DNA of 64,000 nucleotides from Micromonospora profundi (GTDB lineage: Bacteria; Actinomycetota; Actinomycetes; Mycobacteriales; Micromonosporaceae): the NCBI RefSeq assembly GCF_011927785.1, contig NZ_JAATJK010000001.1, forward strand, positions 4,931,001-4,995,000, written 5' to 3'. Positions within the stretch are counted from its first letter, which is position 1; each line of letters opens with the position of its first letter. The position numbers and the translations under genes were made by a program. Below, piece by piece: positions 16,202 to 28,067 of this stretch. The notes under the pieces were generated by a model, which saw only the letters and a program-made list of their open reading frames with translations, made no database searches and had not been told where the DNA came from.

Positions 16202-17077
16202 CTAGACCCGCAGGTAGAAGCGGAGGGTGACCCATGCGGTGGCGGCGCTGACCAGGACACCGACGCCGGCCATCAGCGGGAAGACGAACAGGATGTCGCC
16301 CCAACCGATCGGCGAGAGCAGGCCCTGCAACGCGCTGAGCGACCCGTCGAAGAGCAGATACTTCGCCGCGACAAGGGCCACCAGGCCGAGCAGTGAACCG
16401 ATCAGGCCGGCCACCACGGCCTCCAGCACGAACGGCGCCTGGATGAACCAGTTGGACGCGCCGACCAGCTTCATGACCGCCACCTCACGTCGCTTGCTGT
16501 ACGCGGCGACCTGGATGGTGTTGGCCACCAGGAGCAGCGCGGCGACAGCCATCACGATCGCGGCGGCCAGGGCGATGTTCTGGATCGCGGTGAGGACGTC
16601 GAAGATCTTGTCGAGCAGTCGACTCTGGTCGACGATCTCGTCGACGCCCTCGGTGTCCTTGTACTTGTCGTAGATGTCCTTGTACTGCTCCGGGTTGTTC
16701 AGCTTGAGGCGGAACGACTCGGGCAGCTGGTCCGGCTTGACGGCGTTCACCAGGTCCGGAGCGTCCTGGTACATCTCCTGGAACTTCTTGTACGCCTCGT
16801 CCTTGTTGACGTAGATGACGTTCTTGACCAGGGGGTCGCCGTCGAGCTGGGCGTTCAGGTCGGTGCGCTGCTGCTCGCTCACCTCCTGGTTCAAGAAGAT
16901 CGAAACCTCGATGTTCTTGTAGTAGAGGTCCTTCATGTCGTCAACCTGGCGGTACATGAGACCGCTGGCGCCGAGCATGGTCAGCGAGACCGCCATCGTG
17001 ATGATCATCGCGACGGTCATGGTCACGTTGCGCCACAGTCCAACCAGCACCTCGGACAGGACGTATTTCACGCGCAT
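16202..17077 (-). CDS. ftsX: Cell-division protein FtsX
   Basis: A 291-residue membrane protein, the permease-like half of the FtsEX complex that in actinobacteria activates the peptidoglycan hydrolase RipC. One helix near residues 18-42 leads to an extracellular domain of about 125 residues (VSIFLNQEVSEQQRTDLNAQ to QSRLLDKIFDVLT), followed by three more helices. The arrangement matches the four-helix FtsX topology. It is 67 bp downstream of ftsE and ends in a strong terminator. Confidence 0.95.
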   Translation of the reverse strand: MRVKYVLSEVLVGLWRNVTMTVAMIITMAVSLTMLGASGLMYRQVDDMKDLYYKNIEVSIFLNQEVSEQQRTDLNAQLDGDPLVKNVIYVNKDEAYKKFQEMYQDAPDLVNAVKPDQLPESFRLKLNNPEQYKDIYDKYKDTEGVDEIVDQSRLLDKIFDVLTAIQNIALAAAIVMAVAALLLVANTIQVAAYSKRREVAVMKLVGASNWFIQAPFVLEAVVAGLIGSLLGLVALVAAKYLLFDGSLSALQGLLSPIGWGDILFVFPLMAGVGVLVSAATAWVTLRFYLRV

Positions 17078-17144
17078 CGGGATTTCCTCCGGGTCTCCGG
17101 CATGAAGTGTTCGTCGTCAGGCTGCGCAGGGGTGGAGCGGGGGC

Positions 17145-17825
17145 TCACCCGTAGACGCCGCGGGCCTGGTCACGCACGATGCGGCCGCTCTCGATCTCGA
17201 TGACGCGGCGGCGCATCTGGTTCACGATGTTGGAGTCGTGGGTGACCATCACGACGGTCGTGCCGGTGCGGTTGATCCGGTCAAGAAGGCGCATGATCTC
17301 GATCGAGGTGTCCGGGTCCAGGTTTCCCGTCGGCTCGTCCGCCAGGAGGATCAGCGGGCGGTTCACGAACGCCCGGGCGACGGCGACACGCTGCTGCTCA
17401 CCACCGGAGAGCTCGTGCGGGTAACGGTGCTCCTTGCCACCGAGACCGACCAGCTCCAGCACCTCCGGCACGACCCGGCGGGCAACCGCCTTGGTCTTGC
17501 CGATCACCTCAAGGGCGAACGCCACGTTCTCGTACGCGGTGCGGTTCGGCAGAAGCCGGAAGTCCTGGAAGACGCAGCCGATCGAGCGCCGGAAGTGGGG
17601 TCGCTTCCAGGAACGCATCGAGGTGACGTCCTTGCTGTTGACGATGACGCGCCCCTTGTTCGGGGTGACCTCGTGCAGCAGCATTTTGATGATCGTGGAC
17701 TTGCCGGAGCCGGATGGACCGATGAAGAAGACGAACTCGCCCTTCTCGATCGAGACGGACACGTTGTCGAGCGAAGGCCGGGACGCCTTCGGGTACGTCT
17801 TCGTCACTTGCTCAAGCTGAATCAC
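17145..17825 (-). CDS. ftsE: Cell-division ATP-binding protein FtsE
   Basis: A 226-residue ABC ATPase. Walker A is GPSGSGKST (Lys42 from the GTG start), the signature is LSGGEQQR, and Walker B with D-loop is [11 protein letters not shown], followed by the switch His in VMVTHD. FtsE powers FtsX to control septal cell-wall hydrolysis. The start is the GTG at 17825, giving [12 protein letters not shown], the conserved FtsE beginning. Confidence 0.95.
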   Translation of the reverse strand: MIQLEQVTKTYPKASRPSLDNVSVSIEKGEFVFFIGPSGSGKSTIIKMLLHEVTPNKGRVIVNSKDVTSMRSWKRPHFRRSIGCVFQDFRLLPNRTAYENVAFALEVIGKTKAVARRVVPEVLELVGLGGKEHRYPHELSGGEQQRVAVARAFVNRPLILLADEPTGNLDPDTSIEIMRLLDRINRTGTTVVMVTHDSNIVNQMRRRVIEIESGRIVRDQARGVYG

Positions 17826-17943
17826 GGGTGGTGAGTCTACGCGGTGTAACAACTTAGCCAAGCCCCACGTCCCGCCGAAGCGGCGCGCGTCGTCGATTCA
17901 GGCCTCTACCTGGAGATCGATGACGCGCTCCGCCCGCGCGCCG

Positions 17944-19065
17944 TCACGCACCGTCGCCGGTCAACTGCCGCTGCTTGCGCCAGCGGATACCGGCTTCGAT
18001 GAAACCGTCGAGCTCGCCGTCGAAGACCGCGCTCGGATTGCCGGTCTCCTGCTCGGTTCGGAGATCCTTCACCATCTGATACGGGTGCAGGACGTACGAG
18101 CGCATCTGGTCGCCCCACGAACCGGCGGCGTTCTCCTTGAGACCCTCCAGCTTGGCCTGCTCCTCCTGGCGCTTGCGCTCCAACAGGCGGGCCTGGAGCA
18201 CCCGCAGCGCGGATGCCTTGTTCTGAAGCTGGGACTTCTCGTTCTGGCAGGTCACCACGATGCCGGTCGGGATGTGGGTGAGCCGGACCGCCGAGTCGGT
18301 GGTGTTGACGCTCTGCCCACCGGGCCCGGAGGAGCGGTAGACGTCGACGCGTACCTCGTTTTCGGGGATGTCGATGTGGTCGGTCTGCTCGGTCACGGGC
18401 AGGACCTCGACGCCCGCGAAGCTGGTCTGCCGGCGGCCCTGGTTGTCGAACGGGCTGATCCGGACCAGCCGGTGGGTGCCGGACTCGACGCTGAGGGTGC
18501 CGTAGGCGTAGGGCACCTTGACCGCGAAGGTGGCCGACTTCAGGCCCGCCTCCTCGGCGTACGAGGTTTCGTAGACCTCGGTCGGGTAGCCGTGCCGCTC
18601 CGCCCAGCGCAGGTACATCCGCAGCAGCATCTCGGCGAAGTCCGCCGCGTCCACGCCGCCGGCCCCGGCCCGGATGGCGACCAGCGCCTCCCGCGAGTCG
18701 TACTCGCCGGAGAGCAGGGTGCGGACCTCCATCTCCTGGATGGCCTTGGTGAGCCCGGTGATCTCCACCTCGACCTCGGTCAGCACGCCCGGGTCGGATT
18801 CGGCCTCGGCCAGCTCCAGCAGTACGCGGGCGTCGTCGAGCTGGGAACGCAGGCTGCCCAGCTTGCTGATCTCGCCGTTGACGTACGACAGCTGCGAGGT
18901 CACCTGCTGCGCCTTGGCCTGGTCGTCCCACAGGTCAGGGGCGGACGCCTCCTGCTCCAGGCGGGCCTTTTCCTCGTGCAGCCGGTCCAGGTTGAGGACG
19001 GCCTCGATGTTTCGCAGGGTCGCGTCGAGTTCCTTGAGCTGTTCGGCGTAATCGGCAGCGGTCAC
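17944..19065 (-). CDS. prfB: Peptide chain release factor 2
   Basis: A 373-residue class I release factor recognising UGA and UAA. The GGQ loop reads [17 protein letters not shown] and the codon-recognition tripeptide is SPF in [16 protein letters not shown]. The coding frame is continuous from the ATG; the programmed +1 frameshift with in-frame TGA found near codon 25 of many bacterial prfB genes is absent. It heads the prfB-ftsE-ftsX-smpB-ssrA block on the minus strand. Confidence 0.95.
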   Translation of the reverse strand: MTAADYAEQLKELDATLRNIEAVLNLDRLHEEKARLEQEASAPDLWDDQAKAQQVTSQLSYVNGEISKLGSLRSQLDDARVLLELAEAESDPGVLTEVEVEITGLTKAIQEMEVRTLLSGEYDSREALVAIRAGAGGVDAADFAEMLLRMYLRWAERHGYPTEVYETSYAEEAGLKSATFAVKVPYAYGTLSVESGTHRLVRISPFDNQGRRQTSFAGVEVLPVTEQTDHIDIPENEVRVDVYRSSGPGGQSVNTTDSAVRLTHIPTGIVVTCQNEKSQLQNKASALRVLQARLLERKRQEEQAKLEGLKENAAGSWGDQMRSYVLHPYQMVKDLRTEQETGNPSAVFDGELDGFIEAGIRWRKQRQLTGDGA

Positions 19066-19129
19066 GACAGATAAGCGTACTGTGCCGCAGCCGGAGCAGC
19101 TCGTTCCGTATGCGAGAACCTGCCGATCA

Positions 19130-19645
19130 TCACCCGGCGGGGGCGGACTTCAGCCAGGACAGCGCCGCCCGGTGGTAGGCGACGGCGAACTCCAGCGCGC
19201 TGGCGTCGTACGTCTCGCCGTCCCGCTTGGCGTTCTTGACCTGCTCCCGCACCTGCGCCAGGGCCTCGGTGTGGTATTCGTTGGCCGAGGCGTACAGGCT
19301 CTTGAGCTGGCTGGCGGAGTGCAGGTTGCCGAAGGCCATCCGGAGCGCGACCGGGTTGCGGATGGTGTCCCGCCCCGGGTTCTCCGCCAACCAACGGGAG
19401 AATGTCCGTTTTCCGCTTGCCGTGAGCGCGTACGGCTGACTCATCCGCGGGCCCGGCTTGCCGAGGCGCACGTAACCCCGCTCGGCCAGCACCGGCAACT
19501 CCCGGTAGACCTGACTGCGGGTCATCGACCAGTACGGCGCCAACCGGCGCTCTGCGGCGGCCATCAACTGGCCGCCTGTCATGGGACCCTCGTGGAGCAG
19601 CCCGAGCAGGGCCGCCGCCGTGGGGTTGACTCCAGATTCCGCCAT
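19130..19645 (-). CDS. PadR-family transcriptional regulator
   Basis: A 171-residue protein with an N-terminal winged helix: [20 protein letters not shown], then [20 protein letters not shown] and the wing [20 protein letters not shown]. The C-terminal half is helical, as in PadR proteins where it makes the dimer. The family usually represses a neighbouring detoxification or efflux gene, but none is evident here. The flanking genes are prfB downstream and the P5C dehydrogenase gene upstream on the same strand. Confidence 0.88.
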   Translation of the reverse strand: MAESGVNPTAAALLGLLHEGPMTGGQLMAAAERRLAPYWSMTRSQVYRELPVLAERGYVRLGKPGPRMSQPYALTASGKRTFSRWLAENPGRDTIRNPVALRMAFGNLHSASQLKSLYASANEYHTEALAQVREQVKNAKRDGETYDASALEFAVAYHRAALSWLKSAPAG

Positions 19646-19820
19646 GCCCGTTACGCTGCCACTTTGCGCTGCCTGCGTCCAGGTTTTGACGGTTTGCCAC
19701 TCGAACGTCTTCCTATGTGCACTGTCGGTCGCAGACTGTCCGTTGAGGACTATCGATGGATTGGGCCTGCTCGGTCGCCCCGCCGGCGGCGCTGCGCACG
19801 CCGCCGGCGGTCACCGCAGG

Positions 19821-21449
19821 TCACCCCATGTGGGGGTACGTGTGGTCGGTCGGCGGCACGAACGTCTCCTTGATCGTCCGCGGTGACAGCCAGCGGACCA
19901 GGTTGAGCCAGGAGCCCGCCTTGTCGTTGGTGCCGCTGGCCCGGGCGCCACCGAACGGCTGCTGCCCGACGACAGCCCCGGTGGGCTTGTCGTTGATGTA
20001 GAAGTTGCCGGCCGCGTACCGCATCCGCTCGCCGACCGCGTCGATCACCCGGCGGTCGGTGGCGAAGATCGACCCGGTCAGCGCGTACGGGGCGATCGAC
20101 TCGGCCTGCGCGACCACCTCGTCGAAGCGCGCGTCGTCGAACACGTGCACGCCGAGGATCGGCCCGAAGTACTCGGTGGTGAAGGTCTCGTGGGCGGCGT
20201 CGGAGCACTCGAAGAGCGTCGGCCGGACGAAGTAGCCGACCGAGTCGTCGGCGGTGCCGCCGGCCAGCACCCGGCACGAGTCGTCACCGGCGATCAGCTC
20301 CAGCGCGGCGGTGTGCCGGGCGAACGCCTTGTCGTCGATCACCGCGCCGCCGAAGTTGCCGAAGTCGGCCACGTCGCCGTACGTCAGCGAGTCGGTGGTG
20401 GCGGCCAGGCGGTCCCGCAGCCCGCCCTCCCAGAGCGAGCGCGGCACGTACGCCCGGGAGGCCGCCGAGCACTTCTGACCCTGGTACTCGTAGGCGCCCC
20501 GGATCAGCGCGGTGTGCAGGGCATCCACGTCGGCGCTTGTGTGCGCGACCACGAAGTCCTTGCCGCCGGTCTCGCCGACGAGCCGGGGGTAGCCCCGGTA
20601 CCGGGCGATGTTGTCGCCGACGGTCCGCCAGAGCTGCTGGAAGACCTTCGTCGAGCCGGTGAAGTGGATGCCGGCCAGGTCCGGGTCGGCGAGTACGACG
20701 TCGGAGACCTCCTCGCCGCGGCCGGTCACCATGTTGATCACGCCGGGCGGCAGGCCGGCGGCCTCGAACAGCCGCATCGTGAAGTGCGCCGCGAACTGCT
20801 GGGTCGGACCCGGCTTCCAGATCACCGTGTTGCCAAGCAGGGCCGGTGCCGAGGGCAGGTTGCCGGCGATCGCCGTGAAGTTGAACGGGGTGACCGCGTA
20901 GACGAAGCCCTCCAGCGGGCGGTGGTCGAAGCGGTTCCAGACCCCGGGCGAGGAGGCCGGCTGCTCCTCGATCAGGCGGCGGGCGAAGTGCACGTTGAAC
21001 CGGAGGAAGTCGATGAACTCGCAGGCCGCGTCGATCTCCGCCTGGATCGCGGTCTTCGACTGGCCGAGCATGGTGGCGGCGTTGAGCGTGTCGCGCCACG
21101 GGCCGGCGAGCAGCTCGGCGGCGCGCAGGAAGATCGCGGCCCGCTCCTCGAACGGCAGCGCCCGCCACATCGGGGCCGCGTCCTTGGCAGCCTTGATCGC
21201 GGTACGGGCGTCGTCGTGGGTGGCGTGCGCGGTGACGCCCAGCACATGGGCGTGCTTGTGCGGCTGCACCACGTTGATCGGGTCGCCGCCGGCCATCCGC
21301 TGCTCGCCGCCGATGGTCATCGGCAGGTCGATCTTCTCGGCGGCCAGCTCGGTAAGCCTCCGCTGGAGCCGCTCCCGGTCTCCGCTGCCCGGCTCGTAGT
21401 TGCGAACCGGCTCGTTGCGTGGCTCGGGTACGGAGAACACGGCGTCCAT
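19821..21449 (-). CDS. pruA: L-glutamate gamma-semialdehyde (P5C) dehydrogenase
   Basis: A 542-residue aldehyde dehydrogenase that oxidises glutamate semialdehyde to glutamate in proline catabolism. VTPFNFTAIAGNLPSAPAL, VGETGGKDFVVAH (catalytic Glu region) and YEYQGQKCSAASRAYVPRS (catalytic Cys) are characteristic of the RocA/PruA group, as is the C-terminal QQPFGGARASGTNDKAGS. It starts at the ATG at 21449, in MDAVFSVPEPRNEPVRNYEP, a usual beginning for this enzyme. No proline dehydrogenase gene is next to it within the window. Confidence 0.92.
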   Translation of the reverse strand: MDAVFSVPEPRNEPVRNYEPGSGDRERLQRRLTELAAEKIDLPMTIGGEQRMAGGDPINVVQPHKHAHVLGVTAHATHDDARTAIKAAKDAAPMWRALPFEERAAIFLRAAELLAGPWRDTLNAATMLGQSKTAIQAEIDAACEFIDFLRFNVHFARRLIEEQPASSPGVWNRFDHRPLEGFVYAVTPFNFTAIAGNLPSAPALLGNTVIWKPGPTQQFAAHFTMRLFEAAGLPPGVINMVTGRGEEVSDVVLADPDLAGIHFTGSTKVFQQLWRTVGDNIARYRGYPRLVGETGGKDFVVAHTSADVDALHTALIRGAYEYQGQKCSAASRAYVPRSLWEGGLRDRLAATTDSLTYGDVADFGNFGGAVIDDKAFARHTAALELIAGDDSCRVLAGGTADDSVGYFVRPTLFECSDAAHETFTTEYFGPILGVHVFDDARFDEVVAQAESIAPYALTGSIFATDRRVIDAVGERMRYAAGNFYINDKPTGAVVGQQPFGGARASGTNDKAGSWLNLVRWLSPRTIKETFVPPTDHTYPHMG

Positions 21450-21804
21450 CAAGGCTCCTGTTGGCGAACTCGACAGCGTGGCGAAAACGGACCCACGGGC
21501 GACGACCGGACGGCCGGACACCGGACGCCGCACGGGGTGGCCGGGCAGCGGCGGGACCTCCCGCCGATTCTTCCATGCGGGCCTGGTCACCTCACCGTCA
21601 CCACCGCCAGGTGTCAAGGACCGGTGCACCCCTTCCCTCCTTACCGTCCTGGCTCGCTCCGATGACCCGTACACCCGTTTCGCCGGGCCCGACGGACGGC
21701 GCTGCGGAGGGTCCGACCCGCTGGGGCCGTCCCGGGGTCGACGGGCACTGCGCTGGGCCCGCGTACCCTGAATGGCGGTGACCTGCCGCCTCGAAGGGGA
21801 GACG
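21450..21804. other. Divergent intergenic region
   Basis: About 355 bp separating pruA (-) from a membrane-protein gene (+). It must carry both promoters. It is GC-rich and I see no convincing operator palindrome, RNA gene or small coding frame. Confidence 0.5.
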
Positions 21805-22911
21805 ATGACCAAGCAGCCCGGCCGCGCCCCAACCGCGGAGTCGGACCAGCCGGCGGTCGACGCCACCCCCGACGGCCGTCTGGCGCCCGCGCCCGGCGCG
21901 GCGGCACTCGCGCTGGTGGCGCTCGGCTGGCTCGCCGCGATGCTCTGGTCGACGCGGGAGGCCATCACCTCGTCCGCGGCGGGCATCACCGCGATCAGCC
22001 TCTCCGCGTTCGCCCTGCCCGGCGTGATCTCCGCCGCGCTGGTGGCCGGGGCCGCCACTGCCCTGGCCTTCGGCAACCTGCTGTCCCGCCGGTACGGCGA
22101 CTCGATCACCCTGCGGTTCGTCGGCGCGATCGGCGCCGGAATGGTGGTCGGGCTGGCCGCCGCGCTGGCCATCAACCTCACCTACTTCGACACCTCGACC
22201 ACGAACGTGATCGCCGGCACCACCGCTGCCGCCGCGATCATCGGTGGCGCGGTCGCCGGCGCGCGTACGGCCCCGGCTGTCGGTGCTGTGGTGACCGCCG
22301 CCCTGGGCACGCTGATCTTCGTGGTCGCGTTCAGCCGCGCCCGGGACCCGCTGTTCAACCTCTTCGGCGCGGGCGACACCCAGCAGTCACTGGTGGACGC
22401 CGCCAAGTGGGTGTCACGCACCGAATCGCTACTGGCCGGGCTGCTCGCCGGGCTGCTCGCCTTCGGCTACCTCACCTGGGCGCGACGGCGAGCCCTGCGC
22501 CGCGACCCGGACACGGCGGCGCTGCGCTGGCCCGCGTACCTGCTCGCCGGCGCCGGGCCGGGGCTGCTCCTGCTGCTCGCCGAGGCGATCATCCGGATCG
22601 GCGGCCGGTCACTCCTGGACCTGGCAAGCGCGCTCAGCGAGGCGGACGCCGTGGCGCAGACCTCGCTGGGCACCTCGCGGGTGGACAACGGCATCTGGGT
22701 GCTGTTCGTGGGGGCGCTTACCGCGCTCATCGCGTTCGGCCGCACGCTCGGCCCGGCCCCCGACGACGACGAGCCGGACGCCCCCGCCGGTCCCGCTGCC
22801 ACTCCTGCCGCCGGAACGGACCCGACCGACCGGGCTGAGCCGACCGATCCGGACGAGGTCGGCGCGGACAGTGTCGACGCCGACCCGGCAAGGGTCGATC
22901 CGGCCCGCTGA
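21805..22911 (+). CDS. Polytopic membrane protein of unknown function
   Basis: A 368-residue integral membrane protein. I count about eight hydrophobic helices, for example LALVALGWLAAMLW, LPGVISAALVAGAATALAF, AAAIIGGAVAGARTAPAVGA, TAALGTLIFVVAFSRA and LLAGLLAGLLAFGYLTWARR. The tail of about 60 residues is acidic, rich in Pro, Asp, Thr and Ala, and probably disordered. The ATG at 21805 follows GAAGGGGA. I recognise no transporter family motif. Confidence 0.75.
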   Translation: MTKQPGRAPTAESDQPAVDATPDGRLAPAPGAAALALVALGWLAAMLWSTREAITSSAAGITAISLSAFALPGVISAALVAGAATALAFGNLLSRRYGDSITLRFVGAIGAGMVVGLAAALAINLTYFDTSTTNVIAGTTAAAAIIGGAVAGARTAPAVGAVVTAALGTLIFVVAFSRARDPLFNLFGAGDTQQSLVDAAKWVSRTESLLAGLLAGLLAFGYLTWARRRALRRDPDTAALRWPAYLLAGAGPGLLLLLAEAIIRIGGRSLLDLASALSEADAVAQTSLGTSRVDNGIWVLFVGALTALIAFGRTLGPAPDDDEPDAPAGPAATPAAGTDPTDRAEPTDPDEVGADSVDADPARVDPAR

Positions 22912-23014
22912 CCGGTACGGGTGCGGCGCAAGCGGTCCCTGGCTGCCTCCGGCCAGCTCGCTTGGCCCGTCGGACACAGCCCGCCCAGCCCGCCTCAGGC
23001 GTCGGATGCCTGGT

Positions 23015-23524
23015 TCAGTCCATGGCGCGGAGCAGCAGATCCAACTCCGTCACGTCGTACCACTCCAACTCGTGGTCCTCGGCCCCGTCGACGGTGAACT
23101 GCGCGTCCGGGTCGCCAGCGGCGGCCTCGGCCACCACGTCGGCCGCCGCAGCGACATCCGCGACGGCGTCGGCGCCGTCCACGTGGAGCGCCGCGACAGC
23201 GCCCACCGGCACGACGTCGGCCAGCGCCACCGTGCTGGAACCCAGCTCACCGTCGCCCCGGCCGATCGCGCTCGGGGGCAGGTCGACCGAGACGACCACC
23301 CGGCGACGGGGCGCGGCCGGGTCGGCCCGGAGCAGCTGCAGCGCGTCCTGGGCGGCCCGGGTGAACGCGACGTACTCCAGTTCCTCCTCGTCGCCCTCCG
23401 CGTACCACTCGCGCAGCGCCGGCGTCACGGCGTGCGCCCGGGCGGCGGTCAGCCCCTGCTCGCGCAGGCGGGTCAACATCGGTACGGTCGCCGGCACGTA
23501 CACCCGGACAAGGTCGTCGGTCAC
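23015..23524 (-). CDS. Conserved actinobacterial protein, DUF6912 type
   Basis: A 169-residue cytoplasmic protein starting at GTG with a GGAG site. It opens [20 protein letters not shown] and contains [24 protein letters not shown], features I associate with the uncharacterised DUF6912 family. The composition is acidic (many Asp, Glu, Ala, Val), with no membrane helix or Cys motif. Function is unknown. It is convergent with the membrane-protein gene and divergent from the small DNA-binding gene. Confidence 0.75.
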   Translation of the reverse strand: MTDDLVRVYVPATVPMLTRLREQGLTAARAHAVTPALREWYAEGDEEELEYVAFTRAAQDALQLLRADPAAPRRRVVVSVDLPPSAIGRGDGELGSSTVALADVVPVGAVAALHVDGADAVADVAAAADVVAEAAAGDPDAQFTVDGAEDHELEWYDVTELDLLLRAMD

Positions 23525-23701
23525 CGGTCGTCTCCCTGCTCAGTCCTCCACCGGCGGCTGCCGGCACGGGCGCAGATCATGCCGCACGCCGTGATCGTCA
23601 TACACCCCGCCCACGGCCGGTGGAAGTTTCCCGGCGGTGTGTCCGCCGGAGGATGGCACACCTCATCCGCCGGTCAGCGCTGGGCGGCAGAGCCTGTCGA
23701 T

Positions 23702-23718
23702 GGCAAACTGAGGCAAAC
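23702..23718 (+). promoter_or_regulatory. Phased direct repeats upstream of the small DNA-binding gene
   Basis: GGCAAAC occurs at 23702-23708 and again at 23712-23718, exactly 10 bp apart and on the same face of the helix, 24 bp before the GTG start. The same arrangement precedes the next gene (24033-24049). It is a probable operator for a head-to-tail binding protein. Confidence 0.55.
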
Positions 23719-23741
23719 GACACCAAGACCGGGAGTATTTT

Positions 23742-23969
23742 GTGGAGCCGAGGTTCCTGCTGCTGTCCGATGTGGCCGCCGAGCTGAACGTGTCGGACTC
23801 GCAGGTCTACCACATGGTTCGCAGCGGGGAACTGCCGGCAATCAAGATCGGCGGACGCGGCCAGTGGCGGGTCGAGCGCGCCCGGCTGGAGGAGTACATC
23901 GCCCAGAAGTACGCCGAAACCGCCGACTGGGTACGCGGTAACCCCCTCGTCGACCGCGACCCGGAGTAG
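23742..23969 (+). CDS. Small MerR-like/excisionase-type DNA-binding protein (BldC-like)
   Basis: A 75-residue protein made almost entirely of one winged helix-turn-helix: LLLSDVAAELNVSDSQVYHM, then GELPAIKIGGRGQWRVER and LEEYIAQKYAETADW. This is the HTH_17/excisionase fold used by BldC-type developmental regulators, which bind DNA head-to-tail on direct repeats. The GTG start follows GGGAG. Matching 10-bp-phased GGCAAAC repeats lie in its own promoter and in that of the following gene, so it may be autoregulatory. Confidence 0.88.
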   Translation: MEPRFLLLSDVAAELNVSDSQVYHMVRSGELPAIKIGGRGQWRVERARLEEYIAQKYAETADWVRGNPLVDRDPE

Positions 23970-24032
23970 TCATCTTGCTTCAACGTGCCATTGACCGGGG
24001 CCGTTTCATCGCTCAGAATCGAGCTTGTCGGA

Positions 24033-24049
24033 GGCAAACGTAAGCAAAC
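24033..24049 (+). promoter_or_regulatory. Phased direct repeats upstream of the Rv3235-like gene
   Basis: GGCAAAC (24033-24039) and AGCAAAC (24043-24049), 10 bp apart, end 20 bp before the ATG of the downstream gene. The layout copies that at 23702-23718. Confidence 0.55.
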
Positions 24050-24069
24050 GCAAGATCAAGGGAGCGGCC

Positions 24070-24645
24070 ATGAGCGAGCGGCGACCCGGTTCCTCCCGAC
24101 CACCGGTGCGGCTGCGTCCCGTCCCGCCCATCGACCCGCCCTATCCGGACGAGGCCTACTGGCCCACCCACGGCCAACTCGCCCTCGATCTGTTCGCCGC
24201 GGCCCGACCGGATCCGGTCCGGCCGGCGGAGCGCCGCACTGCCCTGCGCCGGGTACCCACCCGACCCGACAGCCATCCGGGTGCCCCACTGCCACCGGCA
24301 ACCGCCCCCGAGGCGACCCGGGCCGCGCACCGCTTCGTCGGCACCTGCCTGGAGGTGGTCAACGGCTACCGGTCGCCGGCGCAGCTACGCCCACTGCTCG
24401 ACCCCAGTCAGGCAAGTGACCTGCTCACCGAACTGGCCCGCGCCACCAACCGGGCCGGGTCGAGCCGTCGCCGGGCAGCACGGCCGGCAGTGCGACTGCT
24501 CCGCGTGCGGGTCTGTGAGCCTCGGGAAGGCGCCGTGGAGGGGGCCGCCGTCCTCACCGGCGCGGGCGGTCAGAGCTGGGCTATCGCCCTGCGGCTGGAA
24601 CACCGCCGGGGCCGCTGGCTCTGCACTGCCCTCCACGTCCTCTGA
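24070..24645 (+). CDS. Rv3235-family protein
   Basis: A 191-residue protein. The first 90 residues are Pro/Arg-rich and probably disordered; the folded part begins TRAAHRFVGTCLEVVNGYRS, followed by PAQLRPLLDPSQASDLLTEL and a C-terminal strand block ending RLEHRRGRWLCTALHVL. This pattern matches the mycobacterial Rv3235 family encoded near secA, of unknown role. The ATG at 24070 has GGGAG upstream. It lies 100 bp after the BldC-like gene and shares its promoter repeats. Confidence 0.78.
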   Translation: MSERRPGSSRPPVRLRPVPPIDPPYPDEAYWPTHGQLALDLFAAARPDPVRPAERRTALRRVPTRPDSHPGAPLPPATAPEATRAAHRFVGTCLEVVNGYRSPAQLRPLLDPSQASDLLTELARATNRAGSSRRRAARPAVRLLRVRVCEPREGAVEGAAVLTGAGGQSWAIALRLEHRRGRWLCTALHVL

Positions 24646-24789
24646 CAGCGACTCGTACGTGCGCGGCCGGATAGGCCTCCGAGGCGGTGGAACGGCATAG
24701 CGGGGCCCCCGGTGTGCGAAGCTCGCCGGCCCGAGTTGCCGGGGTTGATCGACGCGCGTCGGTATGCACCGCGCTGTGCTGACGCTGCG

Positions 24790-24866
24790 TGATCCACTCG
24801 GCTTCCTTGAAATCGGGCTGTCCAGCAAGGGAGGACACCCCGATTTCATGGAAACCCTGATGATCT
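24790..24866. repeat. Palindromic repeat family 1, copy B (one arm decayed)
   Basis: The left arm TGATCCACTCGGCTTCC plus TTGAAATCGGGCTGTCC aligns with copies A and C, and the right half begins GGACACCCCGATTTCATGG. The right outer arm has degenerated (CCCTGATGATC), so this copy can only partly fold. Confidence 0.7.
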
Positions 24867-24922
24867 TGGATGCGGCGGCCCAGCGCAGGGGGCGGGCGCG
24901 GGCGGCGGCCAGGCCGCGCACG

Positions 24923-24959
24923 CCGACGGGCCCCGGCCTTGGTGGCTGGGGCCCGTCGG
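24923..24959 (-). terminator. secA terminator
   Basis: CCGACGGGCCCCGGCC (24923-24938) pairs with GGCTGGGGCCCGTCGG (24944-24959) with one G-T pair and a 5-base loop, 12 bp beyond the secA stop. Confidence 0.8.
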
Positions 24960-24971
24960 GCTTGCTCTCGG

Positions 24972-27899
<2,928 letters not shown>

Positions 27900-28067
27900 G
27901 GATCAACGCTCCCCTAGACGGTCTCGAACCATCGTAGGCGCTCCCCGGGCGCAATGGTCACTGGTGGCGGCGGTCCATCCCGCCGAACCCGACATAAGTC
28001 GCGCACGGGGTGCGGCCAGGACGATATCCGGTTACGCCGTCGGCGAACGTTCCGGCACGATGCACGG

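Larger units (their letters stand above)
24646..24971. other. Convergent intergenic region before secA end
   Basis: About 325 bp between the Rv3235-like gene (+) and secA (-). It holds copy B of the palindromic repeat (24790-24866) and the secA terminator (24923-24959). No gene is visible. Confidence 0.6.
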
